From the NCBI GenBank assembly GCA_021613535.1, contig CP075494.1, positions 16,554,001 to 16,618,000 on the forward strand: a DNA stretch of 64,000 nucleotides. The letters are read 5' to 3'. Source of the stretch: Adineta vaga. Taxonomy: Eukaryota > Rotifera. Position numbers and translations under genes: made by a program. A model generated the notes under the pieces. That model did no database searches, had not been told where the DNA came from, and saw only the letters and a list, made by a program, of their open reading frames with translations. Shown here piece after piece: positions 42,786 through 54,546 of this stretch (positions within the stretch are counted from its first letter, which is position 1; every line of letters begins with the position of its first letter).

Positions 42786-45391
42786 CCCTCATGCGCCCAC
42801 ATGGGGTCCACATGGATCCCAACCCAATAAGATAGATACAATACACCTTTTAAGTAGTATACCATGATAATATTATGTGGTATATAGTTTGCCTCTTAAA
42901 TAGTCAGCAGCTTATAAAAAGAAACTATATTTCGTTCTTTTATCGTTTATTTCTAAAACGTTTTCGTATAATCCACTTTTATGCTTAAAATGTTTCGCTA
43001 CACGTCGTGCAAACAACTTTGTGATGATCTGGACAACAGGGAGCATTACAACATGAACAGTGAGTAATAACCTTGCTATCACGCTCTCTTGGGCATAGAT
43101 GACAACGTTGTGTGGTAGTCGCTGTTGAAACAATAGTTGTGTGTGAAGCAGTAACAGTTAGTCCAATCGCTTGTATAGCCATTAGAACGTTCTTTTGAAG
43201 TGCCTGTGGTTGATGTCATCATCGATTCAAATGCGAGCGGACAAGATCATAACCTAGTTCCATTAGAAATAGACGTCGACGGTAGTTTTTCTTTTCATTT
43301 CATTGAGGATTTTTGGTTGTCCATACGACAACAGCAGCAAGAGCACCAAGATCAAGTATGTTGAAAAAGAAGGTCATTGGCCATCGTTTTGTTTTTCGTT
43401 TACACGAATAAGTTTCAACCATTTGATTGCAACTCTCGTGGAATTTCCTTTTTCTTTTCGTCGAATAGTTCCTACAGGAGTTGTTTGAACACCTAGAAGA
43501 TCTTCTGCCAATTCTGGGCTGGTAAAATAGTTGTCTGTAGTAATGGTTCGTCCTGTATTGATCCAAAAATGTACTAATCGCTTCATTAAATTACGAATTC
43601 AATTTTTATCTTTAGCTGCAACTGCTGCTCCAGGTTGAAGACCCAAATAAACGTTGGCATTCAAAGGATATACTGTATCTGAATCACAACACCAAAAGAT
43701 CTTTAGTCCATATTTCCCAGGTTTACTAGGTATATATTGACGAAAATTGCAATGACCACGCGTTGGAATAAGCTGTTCGTCTACCGTGAGCGATCCGCCA
43801 GGCGTGTAGCATATTTGTAGTCGAGCTAAGAACATTGTCCATATATCTTGTATTGCTGCTAGGTTATCCGACTTCAGTCTTTCCTCTCGTTTTGTTGTAT
43901 TGTCGAATCGACAAAACTGAAGTAAGGCTTTGAAACGATTCTTGCTCATAGTTGCTCGAAGTATAGGTCGTCCATTGATCATTGACCACAATTCATCCAG
44001 AGTTCCACTTTTCGCTCGATGAACACCTGCATGAAGTAAAAGCAAACATTTCTTCAAGATTTGTATTCCTCCATTGGCATTCTTTACCAGAATTGTTCTT
44101 ATTCCATTGGTCCCAAATCAGATGAGCTCGTCGATTAGTTTCCTTCACCAAAATAAGAAACATTTCTTGAGTGATCAGAACCTGAAATGCTTCTTTCACC
44201 GTTTGTATGCCTGTAGCTGGTCGTCCAACACTATTTTGCTGCCGTAAGATATTAGCTGATGGTATTTTTCGTTTGGGAGGTTCCTTTGATGTCCACTGAC
44301 GTCCAGATTTTGCTGTAAATACTTGAACCGCTGATTGTTCAACTTGTGGTTGACGTTTTGCTCGGCGTCTTGATCGTTCATCATCACTGTTAGTTCCACT
44401 TTCAATAGTGCTTGCGTCACATTCATCACCTGAATCCTTTTCAACCATTTCGCCATCTTTAGAATCACTATCAGTATCATTATCTTTGTCGTTGGATTCA
44501 TCGCTGGAGTGTTTGGAATACCGAGATCAGTGTTTCGATTGATTGGAATCGGAGCATTTTTTCGAATCCATGTGTATTCGTATAATAGTCGTATGTAGTG
44601 AAATAGATAATGATTTTACTATTTCTGTGAATGGGTTTATATAGGTTTTTATGAAGAAAATCAAGGAGCTCGCTAGAAAATGACAGAAGTAAGAGAAATT
44701 GCTAGGAGTTACAAGAAAGAGCATATGTCATCTATACAGAAAGAACGAGAATGAAAACATATGTACTTGAACATACCAGAGAAATGATGTATGTATCTGT
44801 CAGGCTCGCCATCTATTTATAGTAGATGGACGATCCTTTCGTTTCTTTCGTTGTTTTCTTTCTATTGGATTATATTTCCTATATATGTTGTTTGTTTTTG
44901 TTGTTATTTTCTTTACCTGAGATAAAGGTGTTCGAAGACCGAAACTTCAAGAGGGTGTCATTTTTCTTCCTCTTTCTTTTCGTCAACGTTTAGTTCAGGT
45001 CCTAATAGTATCCACGTTTGATCGCAAAACGAAATAAGATATACATATAATATGTATATATAGTGATGTCATATCAATAGTAGAAAGAAAACGACGATGC
45101 ATGCAGAGTGGTACTGCACAAAAGTAGTATTCATGAACATATTCACCTTGTGCATTGAAGACATAGTTACTCCAAAAAATAACAGATGAGTTGTAAGAAT
45201 ACCCAAATATGTAGAATATAACGTTGTGTAGCCATTCATATGCTTTAAAGTGTATTAGATAGCTATAGAATACTCTCACAGGAGCGGACAGATGTATAAA
45301 ATATGAGAATGAAAAATTTATAATCAAATAATAAGAGAAAACTAATATTATATTATGGGATCCGCGTGGAACCAAGGTGTGCGTTTCAGGG
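42786..45391 (-). mobile_element. Full-length piggyBac transposon (inactivated)
   Basis: The 36-base ends align without gaps when one is inverted, with 27 matches: CCCTCATGCGCCCACATGG at the left and CCCTGAAACGCACACCTTGG at the right, both running into GGATCCCA. The right flank is TTAA (45392-45395) and the left flank is TTCA (42782-42785), a decayed target duplication. Between them lies a minus-strand transposase pseudogene. Total length is 2606 bp, usual for the family. Confidence 0.8.
42985..44571 (-). pseudogene. piggyBac transposase (DDE_Tnp_1_7), inactivated
   Basis: Starts at an ATG at 44569-44571, with an in-frame TGA at codon 15. The acidic N-terminus (DESNDKDNDTDSDSKDGE) and the body then continue in other frames. 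At least three frame changes are needed: near 44050, near 43590, and between 43370 and 43180. The catalytic Asp motifs are still visible: SLTVDEQLIPTRG, TITTDNYFTSPELAEDLLG and FFFNILDLGALAAVVVW. The C-terminal Cys-rich finger (CHLCPRE, CSCCNAPCCPDH, CTTC) is also present. It transposed by cut and paste into TTAA when active. Confidence 0.8.
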
Positions 45392-47455
45392 TTAAATGTC
45401 ATCATCAATCAAACGTTTCAATCGATGTTTGACTATTACAATCTTTTAGTGAATACAGTTGATCTAACAATGCAAATAGATCAGCCATTCACAACATCAG
45501 TAATTGATGAAGATCAATTGCCTACGGTAGGTTATCGTTATAGTAAAGTATCATAAAAAAATCAATAGCTTCGAGATATACAGATTACGTATTGTCTCTG
45601 ATTACATAAATTTCATTCATGCTTCTACAAAACAGACCTAACTGAAATATAACATTATATTAATTGCATAAACTCTTACCTGATCATCCGATTCCTCTAA
45701 AAGAAACAATAAACTGATATATACTTATTCGGCCATATTTTACAACAAATCAAAAGAAGTTTTCCTCAGAAATTTGAGAAAAACTCCACTACATTTGTAG
45801 ACTTTTTATGTAGTAATAATTCTGAAGACCACAATCCAGGGTATGATATGATAATCTGCTGCGAGAAGTGATTGGACAATTAGAGAATGTATTCTGCAAA
45901 TGTCAAAATAAAAAGAAACTCCTGATTTGAAAAATCTTTGAAAAAGTTTGTTACTTAGTCATCACCCTATGAGATAGTCGAATAATTTTCCACAAATGTA
46001 GATTTCATAATCGCATGAATCAATTGTGTCTCTTAAAAAAGTTAATCTGAGCATACATGTGAATGAACGTGTCATTTTCTATTTGACGATTGTGTTTTAA
46101 AATAAATAATATTACAGAACATTTAACATCAATTAAAGAAGATATAATCATGTTAAAAACAGCATTTATCGGAATACAATAAGATCTGAATAAAATAAAA
46201 ATATTGTAATATTTTATCAAGTATATCAAAGAAATCTTTCATATTTCAGATAATTGCTTCTCATCATTTGTTAATAGAGATTATTTCATGTTCCAAATCA
46301 AATTAGTTGTAAAAATAAATATCATCTACATCTCTTTATCATTCAAGATAAATGTTGATAGAGAAATTAATGTAGATTCTTTTCGATGAAATTGTTTTGA
46401 GTAAATATAATACGTTGTTGGATTTACATCTTCAACAAGACATACATGTAATATTTGAAAGTTGATAATACTTAAATTCAATTTTCCAGTTTGAACCTAC
46501 TACACTGAGAAAGCATTTTCAAACATAAAAATAAATTTCATATAAGTGCATCATTAACCAGCGCTTGTATCATTAATTAAAAGAGATAAAACAATAGAAT
46601 CTCAATTGAAACGTAAAATCTATATAAAGAAAGTGTATTAATAATATTTATTTGAAGGATACAAGGTATAAAGACCATTAACGTACGTTTTATACCTACA
46701 GTACAGGTACTTAAGAAAAAGCGTATTCAGTACAAATAAATGTACTTGTACTACAAAAAATCTACTTAATGATTAAGACTTCAAGAAAAAAAGTACGAAA
46801 AGTATCAATTATAAAATGTCAAATATGCACTGAAAAAAGGTAAAGTGTGTTTCTATTTTTAATGAATTGAAAGCAAAATAAAAACGACAAATATATCGAA
46901 TATGATTCATGTTTTATTAAGGAATAAAAGTATTGCGAAGTTTTTATTGTATTTGTAAGTAACTGAATAATATCATGATTTACGCACCATCGTTCTTTAG
47001 AAAAAAAAAGATTTTATGCGTCATTGATATTTGTACGACGAGACTATAAAAACACATGTAGATATTAGTCGAGGACAAACAGTAATAGCACAAAGGTAAG
47101 AAAAAAACATCACATAAGGAAGAGAATCGAAACGACGCTATATGAATATTAGAATCTCTATATTTTCAAATTTTAGCAACAACTTTTCACATAACTTACT
47201 TTCAAATATCTCTTTTACTAGATCAGCTACTTTTCTATTCTAATATTTCCTACCAGAAAAAGTGTATTGTTCCGTGTTCTTGTTCAACAAAAGATGATTA
47301 TGCATTGCGGCTAAGTTTCTTTTCTCATAGATACTGTTTATTTAACAGATCTCAAAATGTTACTTTAGTCTGATGAGTATACGCATATAATGAATAGATG
47401 ACTTGCAACATCAAATACACTAAAATATCCGGTACTTATCGATTTAGATAATAAA
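45392..47455. other. Intergenic, no gene seen
   Basis: 2.1 kb of AT-rich DNA with no repeat family, no long frame and no RNA gene that I could support. Confidence 0.45.
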
Positions 47456-47743
47456 ATGTCAACATACTTGATTCTTATAATCGTTCTCATTGGTCTGACT
47501 GGCACATCTGCCGCCGCTATATGCGGCTGGGGTCAGCAGTCGTGCAATGGACAATGTTATACACCTAGCCAACAAAGATGCATTGGTGGAGTAGTTTGTG
47601 GCTGGTCGCAACAAGTGTGCAATGGACAATGTTATACACCTAGCCAACAAAGATGCATTAGTGGAGTAGTTTGTGGCTGGTCGCAACAGGTATGCAATGG
47701 CCGATGTTATACACCTGGTCAACAACAATGTTTAGGTAGATAG
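47456..47743 (+). CDS. Small secreted protein of three tandem Cys repeats
   Basis: 95 aa. A signal peptide (residues 1-20, MSTYLILIIVLIGLTGTSAA) is followed by three near-identical units of 25, 25 and 23 residues, the first beginning CGWGQQSCNGQCYTPSQQRC. Each unit has four cysteines spaced C-x6-C-x3-C-x7-C, so two disulfides per unit are likely. At the DNA level the units are 75 bp and almost identical, so the array is young and may vary in copy number. The unit resembles short Cys/Gln repeats at the C-terminal ends of some fungal secreted hydrolases. I cannot name a function; an adhesive, carbohydrate-binding or antimicrobial role is possible. Confidence 0.7.
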   Translation: MSTYLILIIVLIGLTGTSAAAICGWGQQSCNGQCYTPSQQRCIGGVVCGWSQQVCNGQCYTPSQQRCISGVVCGWSQQVCNGRCYTPGQQQCLGR

Positions 47744-47997
47744 GTGGTGCAGTTGTTTGAATAACAGATGTCTCCATCTTTATATGTAACTGACGACTTT
47801 TTTCTTTTTCTATTTTATCAATACTGTAATTATTATACATCGAATAAACCAGATTTACATAGTTGTTTTTTTTTCTGTGTATGTGGAGACGAACAGGCCA
47901 GGACGATCATACGACTTACATCGAATAAGAATAAACTGTTGGATTAAAAATTAAAATGATTGTTATGAGATCGATGACAAAGATCGAAAGAATATAT

Positions 47998-48072
47998 CTT
48001 AAGGGTGTGGGTGTGGGTGTGGATGAGAGTCAAGAGAATATACTCTCACCCACATCCGCACCCTCGGTCAAG
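47998..48072. repeat. Telomere-like hairpin 10
   Basis: Left arm CTTAAGGGTGTGGGTGTGGG plus TGTGGATG, right arm CTCACCCACATCCGCACCC then TCAAG. Longest run of hexamer units. 255 bp after the Cys-repeat gene. Confidence 0.75.
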
Positions 48073-48460
48073 TTCAAAGATGGGAATGATCTCAAGAAAT
48101 GGCTGAGTTGTCGAAAAAACTGTCATTATTGGCCAGAACATCCCTGAGGGGGGATACAGGGTTTTTTGAAACACGTTTTTCTCTCAAAATTATGTAAAAC
48201 ATATATGAATCGACTCAGTTTTTAACGCCGATCCCGAATCTGATATTGATTTTGAGTCAAATCGTAGTTTCCTAATGAAATAATGCTTGAAAAAGGTCTC
48301 AAAATGTGCAAAAACTGTATTTTAACACCAAATTGCCTAGATCTATATCAGATGACCTGTAGTTTGGGAGTCTCCCAAATGCTTGGTTTTGTAGTTCGTC
48401 AGAAGGATTGTTAAAAGGGAAAAGCCTGATCTCCATAGCTATTCATATTGATGATCTATT

Positions 48461-49000
48461 ATGAAAATGCTTAACAAGATAATGGTTTATTCAAATATAG
48501 AAGGAGATCGTAGTAAAGCTTCTGTTGTTGGATGGGAAGTGATAACACTAATTGAACTCAAAGCGTTTATAGGACTTTTATTATTGGCTGGATTAATGGA
48601 AAAATCAAAGAAATACTACAGCGCTGGATTGTGTGTTACAATTGGCGAACAGCTTTTGGGATTTCGAGAGAGGTGTCCATTTCATCAATACATTCCATCA
48701 AAACCGGATAAATATGGAATTAAATTTTGGTTTTGTGTCGATGTTGGTTCTTACTATATATTCGATACATTTCCTTATATCGGACATCAACCTAATGAAC
48801 AACGGCAACGATTCGTCGGTGCCAATGTTGTTTTAGAACTATAATGAAACCGATGTACGGCTCATATAGAAATCTTATGATCGATAATTTCTTTACAACT
48901 CAACAGTGGATAAGATTCCGATCGGTGAGAGAAATTATATCAGAGTCAAAATGCTCTAAAATTTATAGATGAAATCTTTTTTTTAAATCCGTTCTTATCA
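48461..49000 (+). pseudogene. piggyBac transposase fragment, internally deleted
   Basis: A 127-codon frame from 48461 reads LKAFIGLLLLAGLMEKSK, then jumps directly to VTIGEQLLGFRERCPFHQY and IPSKPDKYGIKFWFCVDVG. The sequence between those two conserved blocks of piggyBac is deleted, and the catalytic Asp of VDEQ is Gly. After the stop at 48844 the second block persists in another frame (NLMIDNFFTTQQW, about 48870-48915). It belongs to a different lineage from the element at 42786. No terminal repeats were found. Confidence 0.65.
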
Positions 49001-49221
49001 GGGATAAGCGAGGAAAATCACTTGGTATTTTGGAAACGCTTCTTACCATAGCTCTGTGTACACGTAGAGAAAAAATGAAAATCGTACGGAAAATGCTCTG
49101 GCACATGGGGAAAATGAATGGGTGTTTGAAAAAACGTTTCTCACCATAATAATGTATATATATACAATATTCTTTTGAAGCTGATAGAACTTACTAGATT
49201 TTCTATATAAGATACGAACAA

Positions 49222-50031
49222 TCAAAATTTTACAGAAAGAGGGGAAGTAATCGGAGAGAATTTAGAACCGTACATGACTAATACAAAATAGATATAGAAC
49301 ATGGAGTATAATGTAAGAGAATGAGTATGTTCTGGAAGAATTAATTTTGTAAAATATTCCTTCATCATCACTTCTTTTAATTGATTTGTATGTGTTAATA
49401 TTGATTCTATAATCTCTGTTTGTAAACAATCAAACGATCCTATACTAAATATTTGTATTTTGCTAAGGCTAACACAGGATGCAACAGAATCAATATATTT
49501 TTGCTGATTTATATTATCATTTTCATTAGAATTGAGTGCTAAACATTTTACGTTAGTAAAAGGAATATTAGATAATTTGTAATTTGTTTTATTAAAATAG
49601 TTATAGATTTCCAATGGATAATCATCGTAAATGTTCTTGTATAGATTTGTTGGTACAGTTAATAATGGTGGATAATCGCCACAATTATTACTTGCTCCTT
49701 TATTAACAAAATAATGTAATGAGTAAATTTCTGCAGTAGTTCTACCGGTTTTCTTATATGCAACATAAAGACGTCTTTCTTCAAGCCAAAATTTTGAACG
49801 AAATTGATCTAATATATTTTGAGGAGAATCTACTAATTTACATCTTTTAAATCGAAAATCAAATTTGTTAATTGATGTTTTTCGTAAATATTGTTCCCAA
49901 TGATTACTATTCCATAGATCTGATGCATCAAATATTTCAATTATTAATGATTTTAATTTAATTAATTTTAATAAACATTTTTCAAGAAAATCAAATGATG
50001 TAAACGGCCTGTGCAAACGTGACGGAATCAC
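49222..50031 (-). CDS. F-box/LRR-type protein, C-terminal part, 5' end missing
   Basis: 269 codons. The style (leucine-rich segments LIKLKSLIIEIFDASDLWN and FRFKRCKLVDSPQNILDQFR, then SKFWLEERRLYVAY) matches the C-terminal halves of the bdelloid F-box/LRR proteins I remember, which are numerous and act as substrate receptors of SCF ubiquitin ligases. The F-box itself and the first repeats are missing. The nominal ATG at 50029-50031 lies inside a GTGACGGAATCAC repeat shared with the MITE 200 bp away, so the true 5' part was probably lost at that junction. It is likely a fragment. Confidence 0.45.
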   Translation of the reverse strand: MIPSRLHRPFTSFDFLEKCLLKLIKLKSLIIEIFDASDLWNSNHWEQYLRKTSINKFDFRFKRCKLVDSPQNILDQFRSKFWLEERRLYVAYKKTGRTTAEIYSLHYFVNKGASNNCGDYPPLLTVPTNLYKNIYDDYPLEIYNYFNKTNYKLSNIPFTNVKCLALNSNENDNINQQKYIDSVASCVSLSKIQIFSIGSFDCLQTEIIESILTHTNQLKEVMMKEYFTKLILPEHTHSLTLYSMFYIYFVLVMYGSKFSPITSPLSVKF

Positions 50032-50034
50032 GTT
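50016..50034. repeat. Lone MITE end, palindromic
   Basis: CGTGACGGAATCACG, the same core as the ends of the MITE at 50246-50417. Marks the break of the F-box-like frame. Confidence 0.45.
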
Positions 50035-50245
50035 TTTTCACATTACTTTTTCAATATCTAAATCCACAGAGGTTGAACGAGTCTATTGACGAATATCTGA
50101 TAACAGCACAGATCGTTCTGAAGAAAGCTTTTAAAACAAAAATTAGTCTAACAAAACACTTTGCTATAGTCAAAATTCATTTTAAACCAAGTTTTCGAGA
50201 ATAAAATGGTCTACTTATTTTTCTTTATGTAAACTAGATCATTTG

Positions 50246-50417
50246 ATGGTGATTCCGTCACGTAATTTGTAAGCTCATAAGACGTTTCGAAAAGCTTTTA
50301 ACCATAGCAATAGATAGAGTGTGGAAAAGTGTATGTAGGGTACTAGTTTTGTAAAAAGAAAACAACTCAGATTTCACTAAAATGAATTATTGATACATTT
50401 CGTGACGGAATCACCAT
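50246..50417. mobile_element. 172-bp MITE with 17-bp perfect inverted ends
   Basis: ATGGTGATTCCGTCACG at 50246-50262 is exactly inverted at 50401-50417. No coding capacity. The core GTGACGGAATC also occurs in the element at 1535-2715. Confidence 0.65.
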
Positions 50418-51962
50418 TATCAATGTACCAGGTTTACAAACATGGATAATTTCAAAAAGAAATGACGAATCGTAGGTATCTTTTCATAATTACATACTCT
50501 GTTGAGAGTAGTACTAGTTCATGTAAAAAGTTTCGAAAAAGAAATGTTCGCCCATAGCAAAATTTCAAAATTACAATAGGTTAAAATTCGGACCATTCTT
50601 CACTTTTGAGACTCGTACTGTTTGCATGATTGACTTTCACACAAAAATATACAGTCACACAGATAAAAAACGGACTTCTAGTGATTTCGACCTTGCTCTA
50701 CACGATGGTGATGTTAGTTTCACTTAATGACGTTAGTCAAATTCGACCACTGAAGTACGCAGTTACGTGAACAGGCCGCTGTCCTCCACAGTCGAGGGTT
50801 AAGTGAGTCGGCACGACGAGCGTTACTTTTCTTTTACCTGTAATTATCATCGTACCATTAATTTTAAAGCAAAATTGAAATATAAAAAAAACGTTTGTTA
50901 AACTACTTCTTTTTAGAAGAGAAAGTGATGAAATTGTTTATATGAATGACAAATATTTTGTTAACGAAGTTTTACTCGAATATTGATAATGAATTCTTTA
51001 CTGAAACATCAGAATAGGTCAAGAATGTATTTACAAAAAAGAAACTCGTAATATTCATCTGAGAGAAATTAATCTTTTTCCACTGTTCTTATACTAAAAG
51101 CTTCCTAATTGAAGCGTCGCTTTACCTACTTTTTTCTCTCAACTTTCTTTTTCATCACAAATTTCGTTTGAATTCTTCAAAATAAACACTTTTGATCAAC
51201 TTTGATAGTTTTTACATTATTGAAGTTTTACTATATACGTCGGTTAATCTTAACTCATATGATCTAATACTTAAATTAAAGGATCATTTAAAATGTGGGG
51301 AAAAAAATATTTGCAAGTTCTCTTTTTCAAAAAATTAAGTATCGAAGAAAGAAAACCCATTTATGTCCTTTCTAAATTTCTTCCTTTAAGCAAATTGAAG
51401 ACTAGAAGACAATTTCAGATACTTCTGATAGGAATTTGTTACTGAACTCTTCTCTATAATTTTCAATTAGAACAACAGGCACTAAATAAGAAAAGCTACT
51501 ATTTATTCAATAGCGGGATAAAATTGTTTTTAATCGGTATCAATTAAGTAGATTGTCTACTATCGTATTGAATTGTGTATATAAGAGTGATTCAGATCGA
51601 AAAAATAAAATATTTACGATGATTGAATTTCTCAAAGCGTCTATTCGTTGAAAACATATAGTGATATTTTTAGGCTTTAAGGATACAAGAAAGCCAATTT
51701 TTATAAAGAGCTTTATCGTATAATTAGATTTTATCGGATAACTGCGAGCTTTTGCTTGATAAAGAATTGTTTTAATTCCAAATTGGCGACATCCTTCAAT
51801 TAATAGAATTATGTAGCATCTCGTGAGAGATGCTTAAAAAACACCATAATTTTGGAGTATATAAGTTTATTTTATCAGTATTTCATTATGTTCTAGATTT
51901 CATTTGAAGCATTTTTTTTACTTATCGAACTAGTCCAAATAACAGATCTGTACATTTTCACA
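50418..51962. other. Intergenic, no gene seen
   Basis: 1.5 kb of AT-rich DNA. A GC-richer patch at about 50690-50830 shows no tRNA features. Confidence 0.45.
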
Positions 51963-52962
51963 ATGATTCCCTATGGACGTGGAACTACTGGTTTTGTTTT
52001 AACTTTTATATCTCTTATTGCAGCATTCTTCGCTACTACTGTCTCGATTGCAGCCCTCATAATTTTCAACTATCATCAATTGCACAATCGTTTAAAAGAA
52101 GAAGAGAAAATTACACTCATACTCTCAATAAATATTTATGTGACATTTTGTTTATATAGTATATCAATGATTAAAACCAACACTCAAACATTACTAGGTG
52201 ATGTGTATGGATACAGTTTTGACTCGGCCTGGTATATATTTGAAGGATATTTTGTTATTATTATGTGTTGTAATATTTATGTTAGTTTTTGGTGTCAGGT
52301 ATGGACATTTCTTTGATTAAAATTAATCCGTATATTGATTATATTAATTCTAGGCTCTATATCGTCTCTGTCGTATTTTTTATTCAAAATATCGATCGTT
52401 ACGGTCGCGCAAGTTTTTTATTATTATTAGCGTACCTGTTCAAGTAACTATAAGTATTCTTATTGTATTTCCTCTGTTGATATGCCGAAAACTTGTCTAT
52501 CAACCTCAAGATCATTATTATTTCGTTTCGATTTTCGATACTTTTGGTTATCTTTGGGTGACGTTGGGTTCGTACGGATTTCCTATTATATATACATCAA
52601 CTATATACATACGAATTATGAGATACATTCATCGACAAACCAACAACTTGACGTTAATGGTTCAACGAAGACAACAACGAGATCTACTTGCTGTTAAACG
52701 TATTTTGGTTAATATAGTTGCGTTAGCCATGGTTGCAGTTCCTGGTTTTATCTTATACGTAGTTTCCCTTATTGACAAAGTTGAATATCCATTAACTCAG
52801 CGTATTATGTATCTTTCAAGAGAAATAGGTATCGCAGTCGGAACTGTAGGAGTGATATGGATAAATCCTCAACTGAGAAGTATAATTGATGGACTACGGC
52901 AACGGAATCGAGTTCCTATTCGAACACAATTGAACCGAATTGCACCAATTACGACTACCTAA
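51963..52962 (+). CDS. Rhodopsin-like 7TM receptor, two exons
   Basis: Exons 51963-52298 and 52354-52962 join in frame across a 55-nt GT-AG intron to give 314 aa. Hydrophobic segments fit seven helices: TM1 (FVLTFISLIAAFFATTVSIA), TM2 (ITLILSINIYVTFCLYSI), TM3 (GYFVIIMCCNIYVSFWCQ, followed by ALYRLCRIFYSKYR in the DRY position), TM4, TM5, TM6 (LVNIVALAMVAVPGFILYVV) and TM7 (IAVGTVGVIWINPQLRSI, with NPQL in the place of NPxxY). It has a very short N-terminus and a basic tail. It belongs to a divergent bdelloid receptor family; ligand unknown. Confidence 0.75.
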
Positions 52963-53639
52963 TCTTCGCTTCCAAATAATAAAACGCAGTTAACATCATA
53001 ATTAAGATTTTTGTTATAAAATACCCGATATAGTATGCAATTCATATTTCAATGGGCTAGTTTAATTTTAGTTATATATTCTAACTAAAACGTTTTTACA
53101 AAGGAGAATTCACATTTCTTTTATTTTCAAATAATTCTAGTTAAATATTTCTCTTTATATGTTGATTGTGCTGATTTCATCGTTCTACTGTAATACTATT
53201 GAGAATTTTACTGATCTTTTTGATGAAAACGTAAAACTTTACAATTAGAAACTAAAAATTATAGTGAAACTTTTTAATGTATCGAGTAATCTTTCTCGAT
53301 TTTTCTTTCATACAGTTTTGCTATTTCCATGCTAAAACCGTTGTTGCACTTATCTAAGTGGCGAACGAATCTCAGAGTATTCATGTATATCAGTTTGTAG
53401 GGAACTCAACGGGCTATCCGAATATATATTTAATTTTCTTTTACTGTCAATTTATTGTCACGAAAGATCAAAAACATCGAGTCTAACCATTTTTTCCAGG
53501 AGGATATATTCTGAAAGATGACTAATAAATACTGAGATCTTGTCCAAATTATGCTTTCTTTTGTTTAGCTTATCTACTCTATTTTTATCGACTTATAATT
53601 AATTGAACAATAATCAAATTTAGCGATAAATATATTGAA
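52963..53639. other. Intergenic, no gene seen
   Basis: AT-rich spacer ending at the Helitron insertion point. Confidence 0.4.
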
Positions 53640-54365
53640 CTAGCGGAGATACCCGCTGCAAAGAGGACACAATTTACGTTTTTCATCTACAACAGTGCTT
53701 TTCTCATCAACCATCGGACCTCTCCGTTGGTATTTACCCGTCACGTATCAAAAAATCCTCACACCCTCCTTTTCCGCCCTGCCTTAGCTAGTGTCATCTT
53801 TCAGGTCGCCACTCAGCGCAAGTTATCTGTCTTTCACACGTCTTTCTCCTCCGTACTGAAACCCTCCTATATCCCTTTTCACGTCATGCATCAGGTCTCT
53901 TTTTCAGAACTTTTCGCATCTCTTCATTAGTTCTTTCTTACTGGTCTTGTCTCGCTATGCATACGATATACACTTTTGTTCCTTTCAAAATTCACTCCCA
54001 CCGTCTCACTGCAACTCCAGTCCCATTCTACACCCACTCTCCCGCTGCAACTCACACACCTCGATAGATCTGCCTATTCTCAGACGCTCGCTCCAAGCCA
54101 TTCTCTAGTTTATAATCTTCACTTCGACTCCAGATTCAGTTTTTTCTGAGAACCCAACACAGGTATTGCAGTGGTCCATCTTGGATGCAGACGCCAACGC
54201 TTCCTGTCCCCACCGTTCGTTGACTATTCTAATCCCATGTCGACCTTCCTCTGGACCTAAGGAAGCAGTGTGGAAAGTTTAGTGATCGTGACTATTACAG
54301 CGACTGAATGCATAGCGAACAAACAAACAAACTTTCTTCTTTATATATATAGATATATAGATAGA
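53640..54365 (-). mobile_element. Complete non-autonomous Helitron
   Basis: Read on the minus strand, it begins TCTATCTATATATC at 54365, followed by AAAGAAGAAAGTTTG and GTTTGTTTGTTCGC. It ends at 53640 with a short hairpin AGCGG-GTATCT-CCGCT running into CTAG. The 5' flank is A and the 3' flank is T, as expected for Helitron insertion between A and T with no target duplication. 726 bp. Open frames inside are broken and there is no Rep/helicase. A truncated relative lies at 2863-3503. Confidence 0.7.
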
Positions 54366-54517
54366 TTAAAGAACCTTTGATTGTCACATTTGTCGCAAGA
54401 GATTAGTTATTGCGAGAAATTATTAGTATCAAATAAAAAATCTCAAAACTGAAGCATTTTCTGTAAGTTTCTACCAAAATAACAACAATTGCAATTCAAT
54501 ACGACTCGGGTGACATC

Positions 54518-54546
54518 TCACCCAGACACCCACCCACATCCTCAAA
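54518..54546. repeat. Telomere-like half hairpin
   Basis: ACCCAGACACCCACCCACAT then CCTCAAA: right-type arm only. Confidence 0.45.

Noticed and set aside
44995-45408. 137-codon minus-strand frame
   Set aside because: It overlaps the right terminal repeat of the piggyBac element and reads hydrophobic low-complexity sequence.
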